Positions 23,906 through 31,867 of a stretch of DNA of 64,000 nucleotides are shown piece after piece. The stretch's first letter is position 1, and every line of letters begins with the position of its first letter. This stretch comes from Bacteroidales bacterium. GTDB lineage: Bacteria > Bacteroidota > Bacteroidia > Bacteroidales > UBA932. Location: positions 62,001 to 126,000 of the forward strand of contig JAEEQS010000006.1 of NCBI GenBank assembly GCA_016285455.1, written 5' to 3'. The notes beneath the pieces are model-generated. The model saw only the letters and a list, made by a program, of their open reading frames with translations, was not told the origin of the DNA and searched no databases. The translations under genes were made by a program, and so were the position numbers.

Positions 23906-23980
23906 TCAACGGTAATTCTCAATGTAGTCTATCAGGCCAATGCCCATAAATGCCAGGATCATTCTAATAATGCGTTTCAT
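23906..23980 (-). CDS. 24-residue hydrophobic small protein with strong Shine-Dalgarno
   Basis: A complete small ORF: ATG at 23980, TGA at 23906-23908. The product begins MKRIIRMILAFMGIGLIDY: basic start, one hydrophobic segment (about residues 5-17), then a charged end (ENYR). It would be a tiny membrane-associated peptide. AGGAGG lies four bases before the ATG, notable because genes in this phylum rarely use a Shine-Dalgarno. Upstream is a hairpin with 9-bp arms (24000-24032) followed by a T-rich then A-rich tract, and before that an exact -7 box (24066-24073). Short Bacteroidota proteins such as NCBI's 'smalltalk' family have similar leaders, but I do not recognise this sequence as one of them. 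Confidence 0.6.
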   Translation of the reverse strand: MKRIIRMILAFMGIGLIDYIENYR

Positions 23981-23999
23981 AATACCTCCTTTTTTTAAA

Positions 24000-24032
24000 A
24001 AGGCAGGCAGAACCAAAAGCCCCGCCTGCCTT
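24000..24032 (-). promoter_or_regulatory. leader hairpin of the 24-residue ORF
   Basis: Arms AAGGCAGGC and GCCTGCCTT (9 bp, 15-base loop) are followed on the minus strand by TTT, then A-rich DNA and the AGGAGG. It looks like a terminator or attenuator placed just before a ribosome binding site. Confidence 0.6.
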
Positions 24033-24065
24033 CAACCTTTAACACAAACATTAGGTAACACAGTG

Positions 24066-24073
24066 CAAAGGTA
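24066..24073 (-). promoter_or_regulatory. -7 box for the small ORF transcript
   Basis: Reads TACCTTTG on the minus strand (exact consensus), about 90 bases upstream of the small ORF. This leaves a leader long enough to contain the hairpin. A CAAA for the -33 is present but at a long spacing. Confidence 0.5.
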
Positions 24074-24162
24074 TGGCGGAGATTTGACAGGTTATGTCAA
24101 AATGATAATCTTTAGAAAAAGCCTAGAAATCGAGTGCCCAGGAGCGTGACGTTTAGGGAAAG

Positions 24163-24687
24163 TTAGTACTGCTGCATCAGGGAAAAGTCCTGCTTAACTC
24201 CGGTTTCTACAAAGGTGACGGTGCCGTTGAAGCCATCTCCGCGCCCTTCGATTATGCCTTCGAGAACTGCTTTCTTTTCTTCTCCCTGATAGATGTCAAA
24301 GACCACTTTGTTATAGCCGTTTGGATTAGGCTCGTCAGACACCTCTTTCAGGATGTAGCGGAAGCGAGGATTTGAATCAAGGGCAAGGTATCCGCAGATG
24401 CCGTTGGCCTTGTCCTCTTCTGTACGGTTGTTCCAAGGGGCCCATAAAAGAGTGGCGCCTTCCTCTCCTATTTTTCCTGTATATATGTTGTAATTTGCTT
24501 GGACTTCTTCTGGAAGGTCCATCATTACGGCATTCTGCGGCATAGGAGTGGATTCCAAGGCAAGAGCTTCTCTCATATCAGCGGAGTAATCGATGTTGTT
24601 GCCGAGGACATTCTGGGTTCTTTTGCGGGTGCAGGATGATGCAATAGCGATTGCGAGGACTGCAATGATTAGGAAAATGTTTTTCAT
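24163..24687 (-). CDS. putative lipoprotein, unknown function
   Basis: A 174-residue protein with a lipoprotein signal: MKNIFLIIAVLAIAIASSC, the lipobox ending at Cys19, then a basic RKR. The mature part is small and polar, with a beta-rich stretch that may be a barrel or jelly roll (ICGYLALDSNPRFRYILKEV ... KVVFDIYQGEEKKAVLEGII). I do not recognise a family. Lacking Asp after the cysteine, it would by default be sorted to the outer membrane. It lies 44 bases downstream of the large TerD-type gene on the same strand and may share its transcript. Its last codons are duplicated at 23742-23758. Confidence 0.7.
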   Translation of the reverse strand: MKNIFLIIAVLAIAIASSCTRKRTQNVLGNNIDYSADMREALALESTPMPQNAVMMDLPEEVQANYNIYTGKIGEEGATLLWAPWNNRTEEDKANGICGYLALDSNPRFRYILKEVSDEPNPNGYNKVVFDIYQGEEKKAVLEGIIEGRGDGFNGTVTFVETGVKQDFSLMQQY

Positions 24688-24731
24688 AATGCTTATTGTT
24701 ATTTGTTATTATTCTGGTTTTGAAGTATTTG

Positions 24732-27068
24732 TTATCCGAGTAATTTGGATACGGCCGAAGCGTCAAGTGCCCAGTTGTAGGTGTAACGAAGGCTTTCGTC
24801 TGCTTCTTCCGGAGTTTCTGTTGGAGTTAAATCCTGGGCTTCTGCCTTGAGCGTCAGAAGCTCCCCTACCGACAGCTTGTTTCTAAGGCGACGGAGCAGG
24901 GAGCTTAGGGCGGAAGTGTTCATCTGGGTTACAACCTGTGAAGTGAAAGGCATTTCCAGCCAGGTGATTTCTCTTTGCTCAACATCCAGTATGCCGAAAA
25001 TCAATCCTTTGGAAAGGTTTCCCTCAGCGATGCGGACAATGTGCTGGACGGTGGATGGATCGTAAGCAACGCCCGTGTCGTTTGAAACGGACATAGGATT
25101 TGCGGAATTCATCCAGCCGACCATAAGGTTCGGGGAGATGGCTCCGTGAGAATAGGCGTTGCAGCTGAAGGCCACGTACCTGGCCCCTGCCTCCTGAAGT
25201 TCTGGAAGACTGAGTTCTATGTACTCAGCGGTGCCCACAAGGTCTGGGATGTTGCGGATGTCTCCGGAGTGCTTTGCTCCCGGAGCCACCAGGTTGAAGT
25301 AGGCGCAGTCTTCCCTATGCCCGTCGGCAAAGCAGATGGCAGCGCTCAGATCCATATCCAGGTGCTGAGCCTTGAGGCCCTTGCCCCACTGCAGGAAAAG
25401 GCGCACGGAATCCCCTTCCACAATGAAGCGGGTGCCCTGCAAGGCGGCGGAAGCATCCTGAATTGAAGCAGATCTGTCTCCGACGCTGACAGGTATGTCG
25501 AACAAAGCCTTGTCTATAAATATCTTGCCATTGGTTTTAGAAAGGTCTTCTGTTTTGAATCGCCGAGTCAAAGCTTCCTTGTAGAGCCCCCAAACAGAAC
25601 GCCTCATTTTATCTCTTTGTTCCGGAGTGAAGTTTTCCAGCTTTTTGTTATGGTCTATTGTTTTTGTGCTTCCGGTCAGAGGGCGGGCAATGCGAACGGC
25701 TTCAGTATCAAAATAAAGATCTGCGGCATTTGCAAGGGAAAGAATCAGCCTAGGCGGAACCTTGTCCATAATCTGGCGGAAGGCATCCAATGCAAGCTTT
25801 GGCCCCATAGTCAGCATTATGGCAAATAGGCTTCGGGCAAATGTCCCGGGGCGCTGTTTCAGAAGCTCAAGAGCCTTGGTGTAATCCACACAGCCGCAGT
25901 TTATTCCCAAACATTTGTCCAGCTGTCCTTTCCAGACAGAATAATCGTCTTTGTAGAATGTGTCCAGAAGTTTTGCAAGGCGCTCGTAGCCAGGCTTTCT
26001 GGAGTATTCGCCAAGTCGCAGAGCCCTTATCATCCTTACCCACATTCCACGTTTCGGGTGCATTATCTCGCAGGCCTGCTCTGCGTCCATATCCAGTGAG
26101 TTGAGCCATAGTGCAACGGCGCGGCACATCCGCCTGTCATATTTGAGTTTCAGCTCCCGCTTTTTCTTTTCCGCAGCTTCTGCCTTTTTGTCCAGAGCGG
26201 AAATCAAATGGGAATTCAGTCTTCCTGCGTGGGCTATAAGTGTCTTAGGCTCAATTATCTGTAGCCTTCCAGTCTTCTTGTACCAGAGATATCTAAGTAT
26301 GTCTGCCGGAGAAGAAAACAGGTTCCCAACACGTTTGATGTCATCGTCTGATTCTGCTTTGGCAAGAAGAGCATCCGCCACAATCAGGCGGGTTTCCTTC
26401 ATCTCCACCTTCTCGCAGCCATCAAAACCAAAGACTTCTATCAGGCTTCTCAAGGATTCTCCCTGCCCGGCATCTAGAGGAACAGTTGATTCCAGAAGAG
26501 AAACCTTCAGTTTCTGGAGGTCTTCTAAAGTCATCAGCCTCAGCAATTTCTTTTTGCTGCCCTGGCCTTTGTAGACGAAGCCCGATGTCTTGAACGGAGT
26601 ACCGCAGAACGGGCATCCGTTGTACCTTTCCAGCGGGAAGGTTCCGTCTGGAATGAAATGGCCGCACGGAAGCGTTGTTCCGCTCATATTGTTGGGGAAG
26701 AAGTTGGCAAAAAAAGTTATGCAATGGTCTATCCAGGATTCTCCCGTAGGAACTGTCCAGCCCTTTACCAGCGGCATCCAGTTAAGGCCAATTCCAAGAG
26801 CCTTGTCTATGACCTGGGTTATTTCTTCCAGGATTTGGCTGTCTGCCTTGAAGCACAAGGCCTTAAGAAGGTCTTCCTCCAGTATGTAGCCCTTGTCTGA
26901 AAGAGTCAGCAGAAAGGCGGAAACTTCCGGAGTTATCTCCTGGGGCAAGGCCAGGTCTTTGCGGTCTATTTCAGCAAACAGAGCATTATATCGCAGAGAA
27001 ACGGAAAGAAGGGTTTTCCTTCCTTCAGCAGAAAGGGCTTTTGCGCCCGAAAGTGTGTTTTCGTCCAT
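24732..27068 (-). CDS. RING-like and TerD-domain protein (MXAN_6230/SCO0854-like)
   Basis: A 778-residue cytoplasmic protein. Around residues 133-160 is a zinc-ribbon/RING-like segment, LPCGHFIPDGTFPLERYNGCPFCGTPF, with C-x-H and C-x2-C ligands. A long helical middle follows. The C-terminal 230 residues form a TerD-like domain, with DMDLSAAICFADG, YFNL.....HSGDIRN and IELSLPEL matching the TerD calcium-binding fold. From memory this combination is the 'MXAN_6230/SCO0854 family RING domain-containing' group. TerD domains occur in tellurite-resistance and phage/stress-response systems; the substrate here is unknown. No terB, terC or terZ genes are near. The ATG at 27068 is chosen over a TTG at 27161, as the extra 31 residues look non-coding. 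Confidence 0.75.
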   Translation of the reverse strand: MDENTLSGAKALSAEGRKTLLSVSLRYNALFAEIDRKDLALPQEITPEVSAFLLTLSDKGYILEEDLLKALCFKADSQILEEITQVIDKALGIGLNWMPLVKGWTVPTGESWIDHCITFFANFFPNNMSGTTLPCGHFIPDGTFPLERYNGCPFCGTPFKTSGFVYKGQGSKKKLLRLMTLEDLQKLKVSLLESTVPLDAGQGESLRSLIEVFGFDGCEKVEMKETRLIVADALLAKAESDDDIKRVGNLFSSPADILRYLWYKKTGRLQIIEPKTLIAHAGRLNSHLISALDKKAEAAEKKKRELKLKYDRRMCRAVALWLNSLDMDAEQACEIMHPKRGMWVRMIRALRLGEYSRKPGYERLAKLLDTFYKDDYSVWKGQLDKCLGINCGCVDYTKALELLKQRPGTFARSLFAIMLTMGPKLALDAFRQIMDKVPPRLILSLANAADLYFDTEAVRIARPLTGSTKTIDHNKKLENFTPEQRDKMRRSVWGLYKEALTRRFKTEDLSKTNGKIFIDKALFDIPVSVGDRSASIQDASAALQGTRFIVEGDSVRLFLQWGKGLKAQHLDMDLSAAICFADGHREDCAYFNLVAPGAKHSGDIRNIPDLVGTAEYIELSLPELQEAGARYVAFSCNAYSHGAISPNLMVGWMNSANPMSVSNDTGVAYDPSTVQHIVRIAEGNLSKGLIFGILDVEQREITWLEMPFTSQVVTQMNTSALSSLLRRLRNKLSVGELLTLKAEAQDLTPTETPEEADESLRYTYNWALDASAVSKLLG

Positions 27069-27191
27069 AGTGAAAAAGAAACGGAAATTGCCGGTCTGGA
27101 AAATGAAACCCGAGGGCTTCTGCTTTGAAGTAAGACCGGCTTGGTCCGTTTCAGTATGCAATATACGAAAAAAAGCTGTGTAGTAAACCGT

Positions 27192-28382
27192 CTATTTCTT
27201 GTCTACATCGTATGGCAGATCATCCGGATCGTCTGGGTTGTCAAACGGACCTGTGTCCTCTGGGATTTCATCCGGAGCACCCGAATGAGTGGCAGGAGTG
27301 GCCGGTATCTTTACCACATACCGCTGATAATAAGTCACAAGCAAGGTTGTAACCGGTATCGCGATAATCATTCCTATAAGGCCCAGCAGGCTTCCCCATA
27401 CAGAAAGAGAAAGCAGGATTATCGCTGAGTAAAGCCCGCTAACCTTGCCCATAATCTTTGGGGTGAGAATTGCATCTTCAATTACCTGGACAACAAGGAA
27501 TACAGTAGCGGCGGAAAGCATCAGCATTCCAAAGCTCTTGTCTGTCTGGGCGCTTTCCACGGCTGCCAGTATGGTGATCGGGATGAAGCCCGCTATGTGC
27601 AGATAAGGCACAAGGCTCAATATTCCTATGAAAATTCCCAGGGCCACGGCCATAGGAAATCCAATGATCAGAAATCCTGTGCAGAAGAGTATTGCCACGC
27701 AAAGCGATATCAGAGCCTGACCTCTGAAGTATTTGTTCATACCGCTGCTCAGGTCGTTCATCAACTTTGTGAAAGTTGGAGCATAACGTTTAGGAATAAG
27801 ATATCTGACACCACGGGAAAGCTTGTCGTAATCAATGAGAATGAAAAGCAGATAAAGCAGAACCATTCCAAGGCTCACAAGTCCGGAGAAGGCCTGGAAA
27901 GAGCCCGTTAGGAATTTCCATATCTTAGGCATAGATTCTTTCAGAGAATCCAGAAGGTTGTCCGCGGTAAAGATCCTCTTCAGCTGGTCCGGATCCATCT
28001 GCTCTCCCAAATAGCTGTGAATCAAAGACGACAAGCCTCCGGAAGCAGTGTCTTTCTGGAGATAGTTTACCAGCATATCCTTGACCGTCATAATCTCGTT
28101 CCAAATAGGCGGAACTATCAGCTCGAATATTCCCCACAAGGCAAGGCCCACCACAGCAAAAGCCGCAAGAACAGCAATCAGGCGATAGCGGAAGCGGCAT
28201 CTGTACTGGAAGAAGTTCACCAGCGGATTCATCAGCCAGGCCAGCAGCCAGGCAATGAAAAACGGCATAAGCACGCTGCTTAAACGCCTGAGCAGCAAAA
28301 TTATGCCCACAACAAGCAACGCAAGCAGGAACCATCTAATGAACCTGTCGAAAGTAATGGTCCTTTTCCAAGTGTCTCCCAT
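27192..28382 (-). CDS. AI-2E family (PerM-like) transporter
   Basis: A 396-residue polytopic inner-membrane protein. The first two helices (about residues 14-50) are followed by a third helix, a large extra-membrane loop (residues 95-150) and a conserved C-terminal half, 'FIGILSLVPYLHIAGFIPITILAAVESAQ ... VIEDAILTPKIMGKVSGL', which is the signature of the family. Members include putative quorum-signal exporters and Na+/H+ antiporters, so the substrate cannot be given. The C-terminal tail is acidic and proline-rich. The ATG at 28382 is preferred to a TTG two codons upstream. Confidence 0.88.
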   Translation of the reverse strand: MGDTWKRTITFDRFIRWFLLALLVVGIILLLRRLSSVLMPFFIAWLLAWLMNPLVNFFQYRCRFRYRLIAVLAAFAVVGLALWGIFELIVPPIWNEIMTVKDMLVNYLQKDTASGGLSSLIHSYLGEQMDPDQLKRIFTADNLLDSLKESMPKIWKFLTGSFQAFSGLVSLGMVLLYLLFILIDYDKLSRGVRYLIPKRYAPTFTKLMNDLSSGMNKYFRGQALISLCVAILFCTGFLIIGFPMAVALGIFIGILSLVPYLHIAGFIPITILAAVESAQTDKSFGMLMLSAATVFLVVQVIEDAILTPKIMGKVSGLYSAIILLSLSVWGSLLGLIGMIIAIPVTTLLVTYYQRYVVKIPATPATHSGAPDEIPEDTGPFDNPDDPDDLPYDVDKK

Positions 28383-28415
28383 CTTCAAACTTTTATAGAA
28401 TGAAACTGTTTCTGT

Positions 28416-28449
28416 TTTGCAAAGTTATCTAAAAAAGTTATTATCTTTG
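28416..28449 (+). promoter_or_regulatory. overlapping divergent promoters
   Basis: Plus strand: TTTG (28416-28419) and TATCTTTG (28442-28449) lead to the small lipoprotein gene. Minus strand: TAACTTTG (28420-28427) leads to the AI-2E gene. The two promoters overlap, so the two transcripts may compete. Confidence 0.6.
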
Positions 28450-28470
28450 AGAAAACAAAACTATCCGGTT

Positions 28471-28692
28471 ATGAAATACAGATGGATTAGAAATTTCCTT
28501 AAAGGGTGTTCTTTGACAACGGCTCTGTTTGTATTCACGGCTTGTTACGGAACTCCTACTGGCGCCCCCGTAGAACCTGAAGAGGAAATTGTTTCAGAAG
28601 TGACCGATCAGGACAGCAATGCCGTAGTGGAAGAAGACGCTGCCTTGAATGTTGACGCTGCACTGACCGAGCCGGAAGAGGGCAAAGGATAA
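28471..28692 (+). CDS. rSAM-associated small lipoprotein
   Basis: A 73-residue precursor with a lipoprotein signal (FLKGCSLTTALFVFTAC, lipobox Cys at about residue 25). The mature part of about 48 residues is very acidic (PVEPEEEIVSEVTDQDSNAVVEEDAALNVDAA). Its stop overlaps the ATG of a radical-SAM/SPASM gene (TAATG), the arrangement of the Bacteroidales radical-SAM/lipoprotein system that I recall as TIGR04133/TIGR04134. Family lipoproteins usually have a longer mature domain, so this is a minimal version. It is probably the enzyme's substrate or partner. The ATG at 28471 follows the -7 box; upstream codons in the frame precede the promoter. Confidence 0.7.
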   Translation: MKYRWIRNFLKGCSLTTALFVFTACYGTPTGAPVEPEEEIVSEVTDQDSNAVVEEDAALNVDAALTEPEEGKG

Positions 28693-29765
28693 TGAACCCC
28701 TTCCTGTTCAGGCAGTTCCGGAAGCTCGAAACAAAAGTTCACGAGCTTAATTACCTTTTTTGGGAGTGTACTCAGCGATGCAATCTCTCCTGCAGGCACT
28801 GCGGGAGCGATTGCTTTTCTTCTGCCAAGGACCTGGATATGCCGCTGGATGTTTTCCTGAAAGCCCTGGACACCATTCCAAATCCTCTGGCAAACAAATC
28901 ATCTTCCGCCAAGAATTCAACTCACATAGTTGTGCTGACAGGCGGAGAGCCTCTTCTCAGACCGGACATAGAGCAAATCGGAAAAGAAATATCCAAGAGA
29001 GGCTATTACTGGAGTATGGTCTCCAACGGCTTCTTCTACACAGAGGAGATGAACAAAAAGCTTATGGCTGCCGGGCTCAAGGCTTTAACTTTCAGCCTGG
29101 ACGGCATAGGTGACACCCATAACTGGATGAGGGGCAATCCAAAGAGTTACGAGCACACGATCAAAGCCATAGAAATCGCGGCAAGAGAAAAGCGCCTGGA
29201 CTTTGATGTGGTCAGCTGCATCAACCGCCGCAGCATTGGCCAGCTTGAAGAAATCTATCAAACCCTGAAATCTTTGGGCGCAAGGAAATGGAGGCTGTTT
29301 ACCATCATTCCTATCGGCAGGGCCAAAGATGATCCCGATATGCACCTGACCAACGAGGAGATGTTACGCCTGATGGATTTCATTGCCGAAAAACGCAAAG
29401 AAAGGGGCCCTTTGGACGTTACTTTCAGCTGCGAAGGATATCTTGGCCGCTACGAGGAAAAAGTCCGCCCTGTAAGGCATTTCTGCCACGCTGGAATAAA
29501 CATAGCCTCCGTTCTGATAGACGGAAGGATCTGCGCCTGCCCTAACATAGACCGCGACGTCTTCTCCCAGGGCAACATATACACCGATAATCTCTACGAA
29601 GTCTGGGAAAACAAGTTCCAGGAATTCCGAAACAGAGACTGGGCCCGCAAAGGCATCTGCTCCGGATGCAAACAGTTCAAGAACTGCTTTGGAGGCGGAA
29701 TGCACAACTGGCACGGAGACTGCGCCCAGACTCTAAGCTGCCATTATCACAGACTCGGACATTAA
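28692..29765 (+). CDS. radical SAM/SPASM protein (rSAM/lipoprotein system, TIGR04133-like)
   Basis: A 357-residue radical-SAM enzyme. The [4Fe-4S]/SAM motif is C30-x3-C34-x2-C37 (CNLSCRHC), followed by the SAM-binding GGEPLL and FSLDG elements. The C-terminal SPASM region supplies further cysteines (FCHAGIN, RICACPN, GICSGCKQFKNCFGGG, GDCAQTLSC) for auxiliary Fe-S clusters, as in peptide-modifying rSAM enzymes. It is translationally coupled to the acidic lipoprotein gene before it, so the likely substrate is that peptide or lipoprotein. The modification is unknown. A terminator follows directly. Confidence 0.88.
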   Translation: MNPFLFRQFRKLETKVHELNYLFWECTQRCNLSCRHCGSDCFSSAKDLDMPLDVFLKALDTIPNPLANKSSSAKNSTHIVVLTGGEPLLRPDIEQIGKEISKRGYYWSMVSNGFFYTEEMNKKLMAAGLKALTFSLDGIGDTHNWMRGNPKSYEHTIKAIEIAAREKRLDFDVVSCINRRSIGQLEEIYQTLKSLGARKWRLFTIIPIGRAKDDPDMHLTNEEMLRLMDFIAEKRKERGPLDVTFSCEGYLGRYEEKVRPVRHFCHAGINIASVLIDGRICACPNIDRDVFSQGNIYTDNLYEVWENKFQEFRNRDWARKGICSGCKQFKNCFGGGMHNWHGDCAQTLSCHYHRLGH

Positions 29766-29797
29766 AAAAGCGCCTCGCATTTCTGCGAAGCGCTTTC
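29766..29797 (+). terminator. terminator of the rSAM operon
   Basis: AAAGCGC-TCGCA pairs with TGCGA-GCGCTTT with a single internal mismatch, followed by TCT. The A-run on its left lets it also serve the convergent gene at 29817. Confidence 0.75.
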
Positions 29798-29816
29798 TAA
29801 ATCGCTGAGATAAGTA

Positions 29817-30638
29817 TTATTCAGCCTTTGGGCAGTCTTTGTGCTGACCGTCGCACTCAGGCTTTCCTTCTGGGCAAGGGGCGCCGTGGTGATGCTTTGG
29901 GCCCTTTGGACCGTGGAAGAAGCAAGGAACTGCCTTGGTTGCAGGGAATGCCTTGCCCCAAGCCTTCAGAGCTGAACCGTCAGCGGCCTTGATTTCCTTA
30001 ACCTGCTTTACAGCAATCTCAGGAACTGCAATTTCTGGGCAAGCTGGCTTCTCAGGCTTCTCGCACTCGGCCTTGGTTGAGTCGCAAGCTGCTTTCTCGC
30101 ACTCAGGCTTTGCCTCTGGGCAAACCTTTGTGGAATCGCAAGCTGGCTTCTCGCCTTCGCAAGCTGGCTTTTCTGGGCAAGCCTTCTTCAGGCAAATAAC
30201 TACGAACTGGCCGTCTACGCTCTTAGGGCCTTCGCACTCAGGCTTTCCTTCTGGGCAAACCTTTGTGGAATCGCACTCCTTTGGATCCATTCCGCAGTCG
30301 TGCTTTGGAGCCTTGTCGCACTCTGGCTTTGCCTCTGGGCAGGCCTTAGTGGAATCGCAAGCTGGCTTTTCGCCCTTGAACTCTGGCTTCTCAGGAGCGG
30401 CGGTAATGTCCTTGTCCGTTACAAAAACGTTCTCGATTTCCTGACCCTCGATCTGGAAAGCGTCAGCTGTTACGCTCTCGGCTGAAACGGCCTTGGCATA
30501 CTTTACAACTACAGCTGCAGGCTGTCCGTCTGGACCTGCAACAACGGCGGTAACGCTCTCAGGCTTTGCTGAGCAAGAAGCAAGCAGCAGACCAGCTGCA
30601 GCTACTCCTACCATTGAAACGATAATGTTCTTTTTCAT
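29817..30638 (-). CDS. cysteine-rich repeat lipoprotein
   Basis: A 273-residue lipoprotein (signal MKKNIIVSMVGVAAAGLLLASC). Residues 25-80 look like an Ig-like N-terminal domain similar to those on some esterases (VVVKYAKAVSAESVTADAFQ ... VFVTD). The next 110 residues are repeats of the type ACDST-K-x-CPE-x-KPEC, rich in Cys, Lys, Pro and Glu. The Ig-like pattern may resume after the first repeat block (DGQFVVICLKK), as if the repeats were inserted in a loop. The end carries PKHHHGAPC and more CPEGKPEC units. With over twenty cysteines and a His run, it may bind metal or form disulfides outside the inner membrane. No catalytic domain is visible. I do not recognise the family. Confidence 0.72.
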   Translation of the reverse strand: MKKNIIVSMVGVAAAGLLLASCSAKPESVTAVVAGPDGQPAAVVVKYAKAVSAESVTADAFQIEGQEIENVFVTDKDITAAPEKPEFKGEKPACDSTKACPEAKPECDKAPKHDCGMDPKECDSTKVCPEGKPECEGPKSVDGQFVVICLKKACPEKPACEGEKPACDSTKVCPEAKPECEKAACDSTKAECEKPEKPACPEIAVPEIAVKQVKEIKAADGSALKAWGKAFPATKAVPCFFHGPKGPKHHHGAPCPEGKPECDGQHKDCPKAE

Positions 30639-30719
30639 ATTCAAAAGTTTGAAAATTATACTCTATGGATTTTTGTCTGGTGTAAAATTACTGGTTTTGA
30701 AAAAGGAAAGAGCTTTAGC

Positions 30720-30751
30720 TTGGAGAAAATCGGCTGAAATGGTTAAATTTG
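30720..30751 (+). promoter_or_regulatory. promoter of galE
   Basis: TTG (30720-30722), 21 bases, TAAATTTG (30744-30751). The transcript would begin about 25 bases before the galE ATG at 30785, which supports that start over the frame opening at 30749. Confidence 0.65.
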
Positions 30752-30784
30752 CATAGAATCTTAATTTTTTTGAAACACAATACT

Positions 30785-31864
30785 ATGAGCAAGGGCAAGA
30801 TACTTCTTACGGGAGCCGCCGGATACATTGGTTCACATACCTGGGTGGAACTTTGTCAGGCAGGCTATGACGTTGTGGGAGTTGACAATTTCTATAACTC
30901 TGAAAGAGACGTAATTGGGCGTATCGGAAAGATATTGGGGAAACCTGTTACGCTTGAAGAGGCGGACTGTTCGGATTTTGGATCTTTCTCAAAGGTATTC
31001 GAAAAGCATCCGGATATTGTTGGTGCCGTGCATTTTGCTGCTTACAAGGCGGTTGGAGAGAGTATAGAAAAGCCGCTTGACTACTACAAAAACAATATCA
31101 CTTCTCTTCTGAACCTTATCACTCTGATGAAAGATAAGAGTCTTAGGGCTAACATCGTTTTCTCTTCTTCCTGTACGGTTTACGGCCAGCCGGACAAGGA
31201 ACATCTGCCTATCGCTGAGGATGCCCCGCTTAAAAGGAGTCTTTCTCCTTACGGAAAAAGCAAGCAGATGGCCGAGGAGATTCTGTCTGACAGCGTGATT
31301 GCATATCCTGAGCTGAAGGTTTGCGCCCTGAGGTATTTCAATCCTATTGGAGCCCATCCATCCGCACTTATCGGTGAACTTCCTAGGGGAGTGCCTCAGA
31401 ATCTTGTGCCGTTCGTGACTCAGACAGCTGCCGGAATCAGAGACCATCTGAATGTTTTCGGCGACGATTACAATACTCCAGACGGAAGCTGCATTAGAGA
31501 CTACATCTATGTGGTGGATCTTGCAAAGGCTCACGTTAAGGCAATCGACAAGCTCGTGGGAGAGACTGAAGTTCATCCAGTTGATCAGACAGATGAGCCT
31601 ACATACGTGGATGCCGCAAAGACCGGCAGATGGTATATCTACAACCTCGGAACCGGCCGCGGGCTGAGCGTGCTTGAACTTGTGAAAGGATTTATGAAAG
31701 CCACGGGAGTGAATCTTCCTTACCAGATTGCTCCTCGGCGACAGGGAGACATTGAGCAGGTATGGGCAGATCCGAAGAAGGCCGAAAAGGAACTCGGCTG
31801 GAAGGCAGACACCCCTATCGAAGAAGTTTTGCGCTCCGCCTGGAACTGGCAGAAAACCTTATAA
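30785..31864 (+). CDS. galE: UDP-glucose 4-epimerase
   Basis: Interconverts UDP-glucose and UDP-galactose (Leloir pathway; supplies sugars for surface polysaccharides). It is 359 residues, an SDR-family enzyme with the NAD motif GAAGYIG near the start and the catalytic triad marked by SSSCTVYG and Y-G-K-S-K. The C-terminal GTGRGLSVLELV and RRQGDIEQVWAD segments are typical of GalE. It is a single gene with its own promoter, convergent with the next gene. Confidence 0.94.
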   Translation: MSKGKILLTGAAGYIGSHTWVELCQAGYDVVGVDNFYNSERDVIGRIGKILGKPVTLEEADCSDFGSFSKVFEKHPDIVGAVHFAAYKAVGESIEKPLDYYKNNITSLLNLITLMKDKSLRANIVFSSSCTVYGQPDKEHLPIAEDAPLKRSLSPYGKSKQMAEEILSDSVIAYPELKVCALRYFNPIGAHPSALIGELPRGVPQNLVPFVTQTAAGIRDHLNVFGDDYNTPDGSCIRDYIYVVDLAKAHVKAIDKLVGETEVHPVDQTDEPTYVDAAKTGRWYIYNLGTGRGLSVLELVKGFMKATGVNLPYQIAPRRQGDIEQVWADPKKAEKELGWKADTPIEEVLRSAWNWQKTL

Positions 31865-31867
31865 CAT

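Noticed and set aside
23813-23998. 61-codon ORF around the DUF1016 relic
   Set aside because: Only the 55-base relic is meaningful. The rest has no homology and runs antisense through the better-supported 24-codon ORF.
24732-27068. Tellurite-resistance operon
   Set aside because: Only one TerD-like domain is present, with no TerB, TerC or TerZ and no associated kinase genes.
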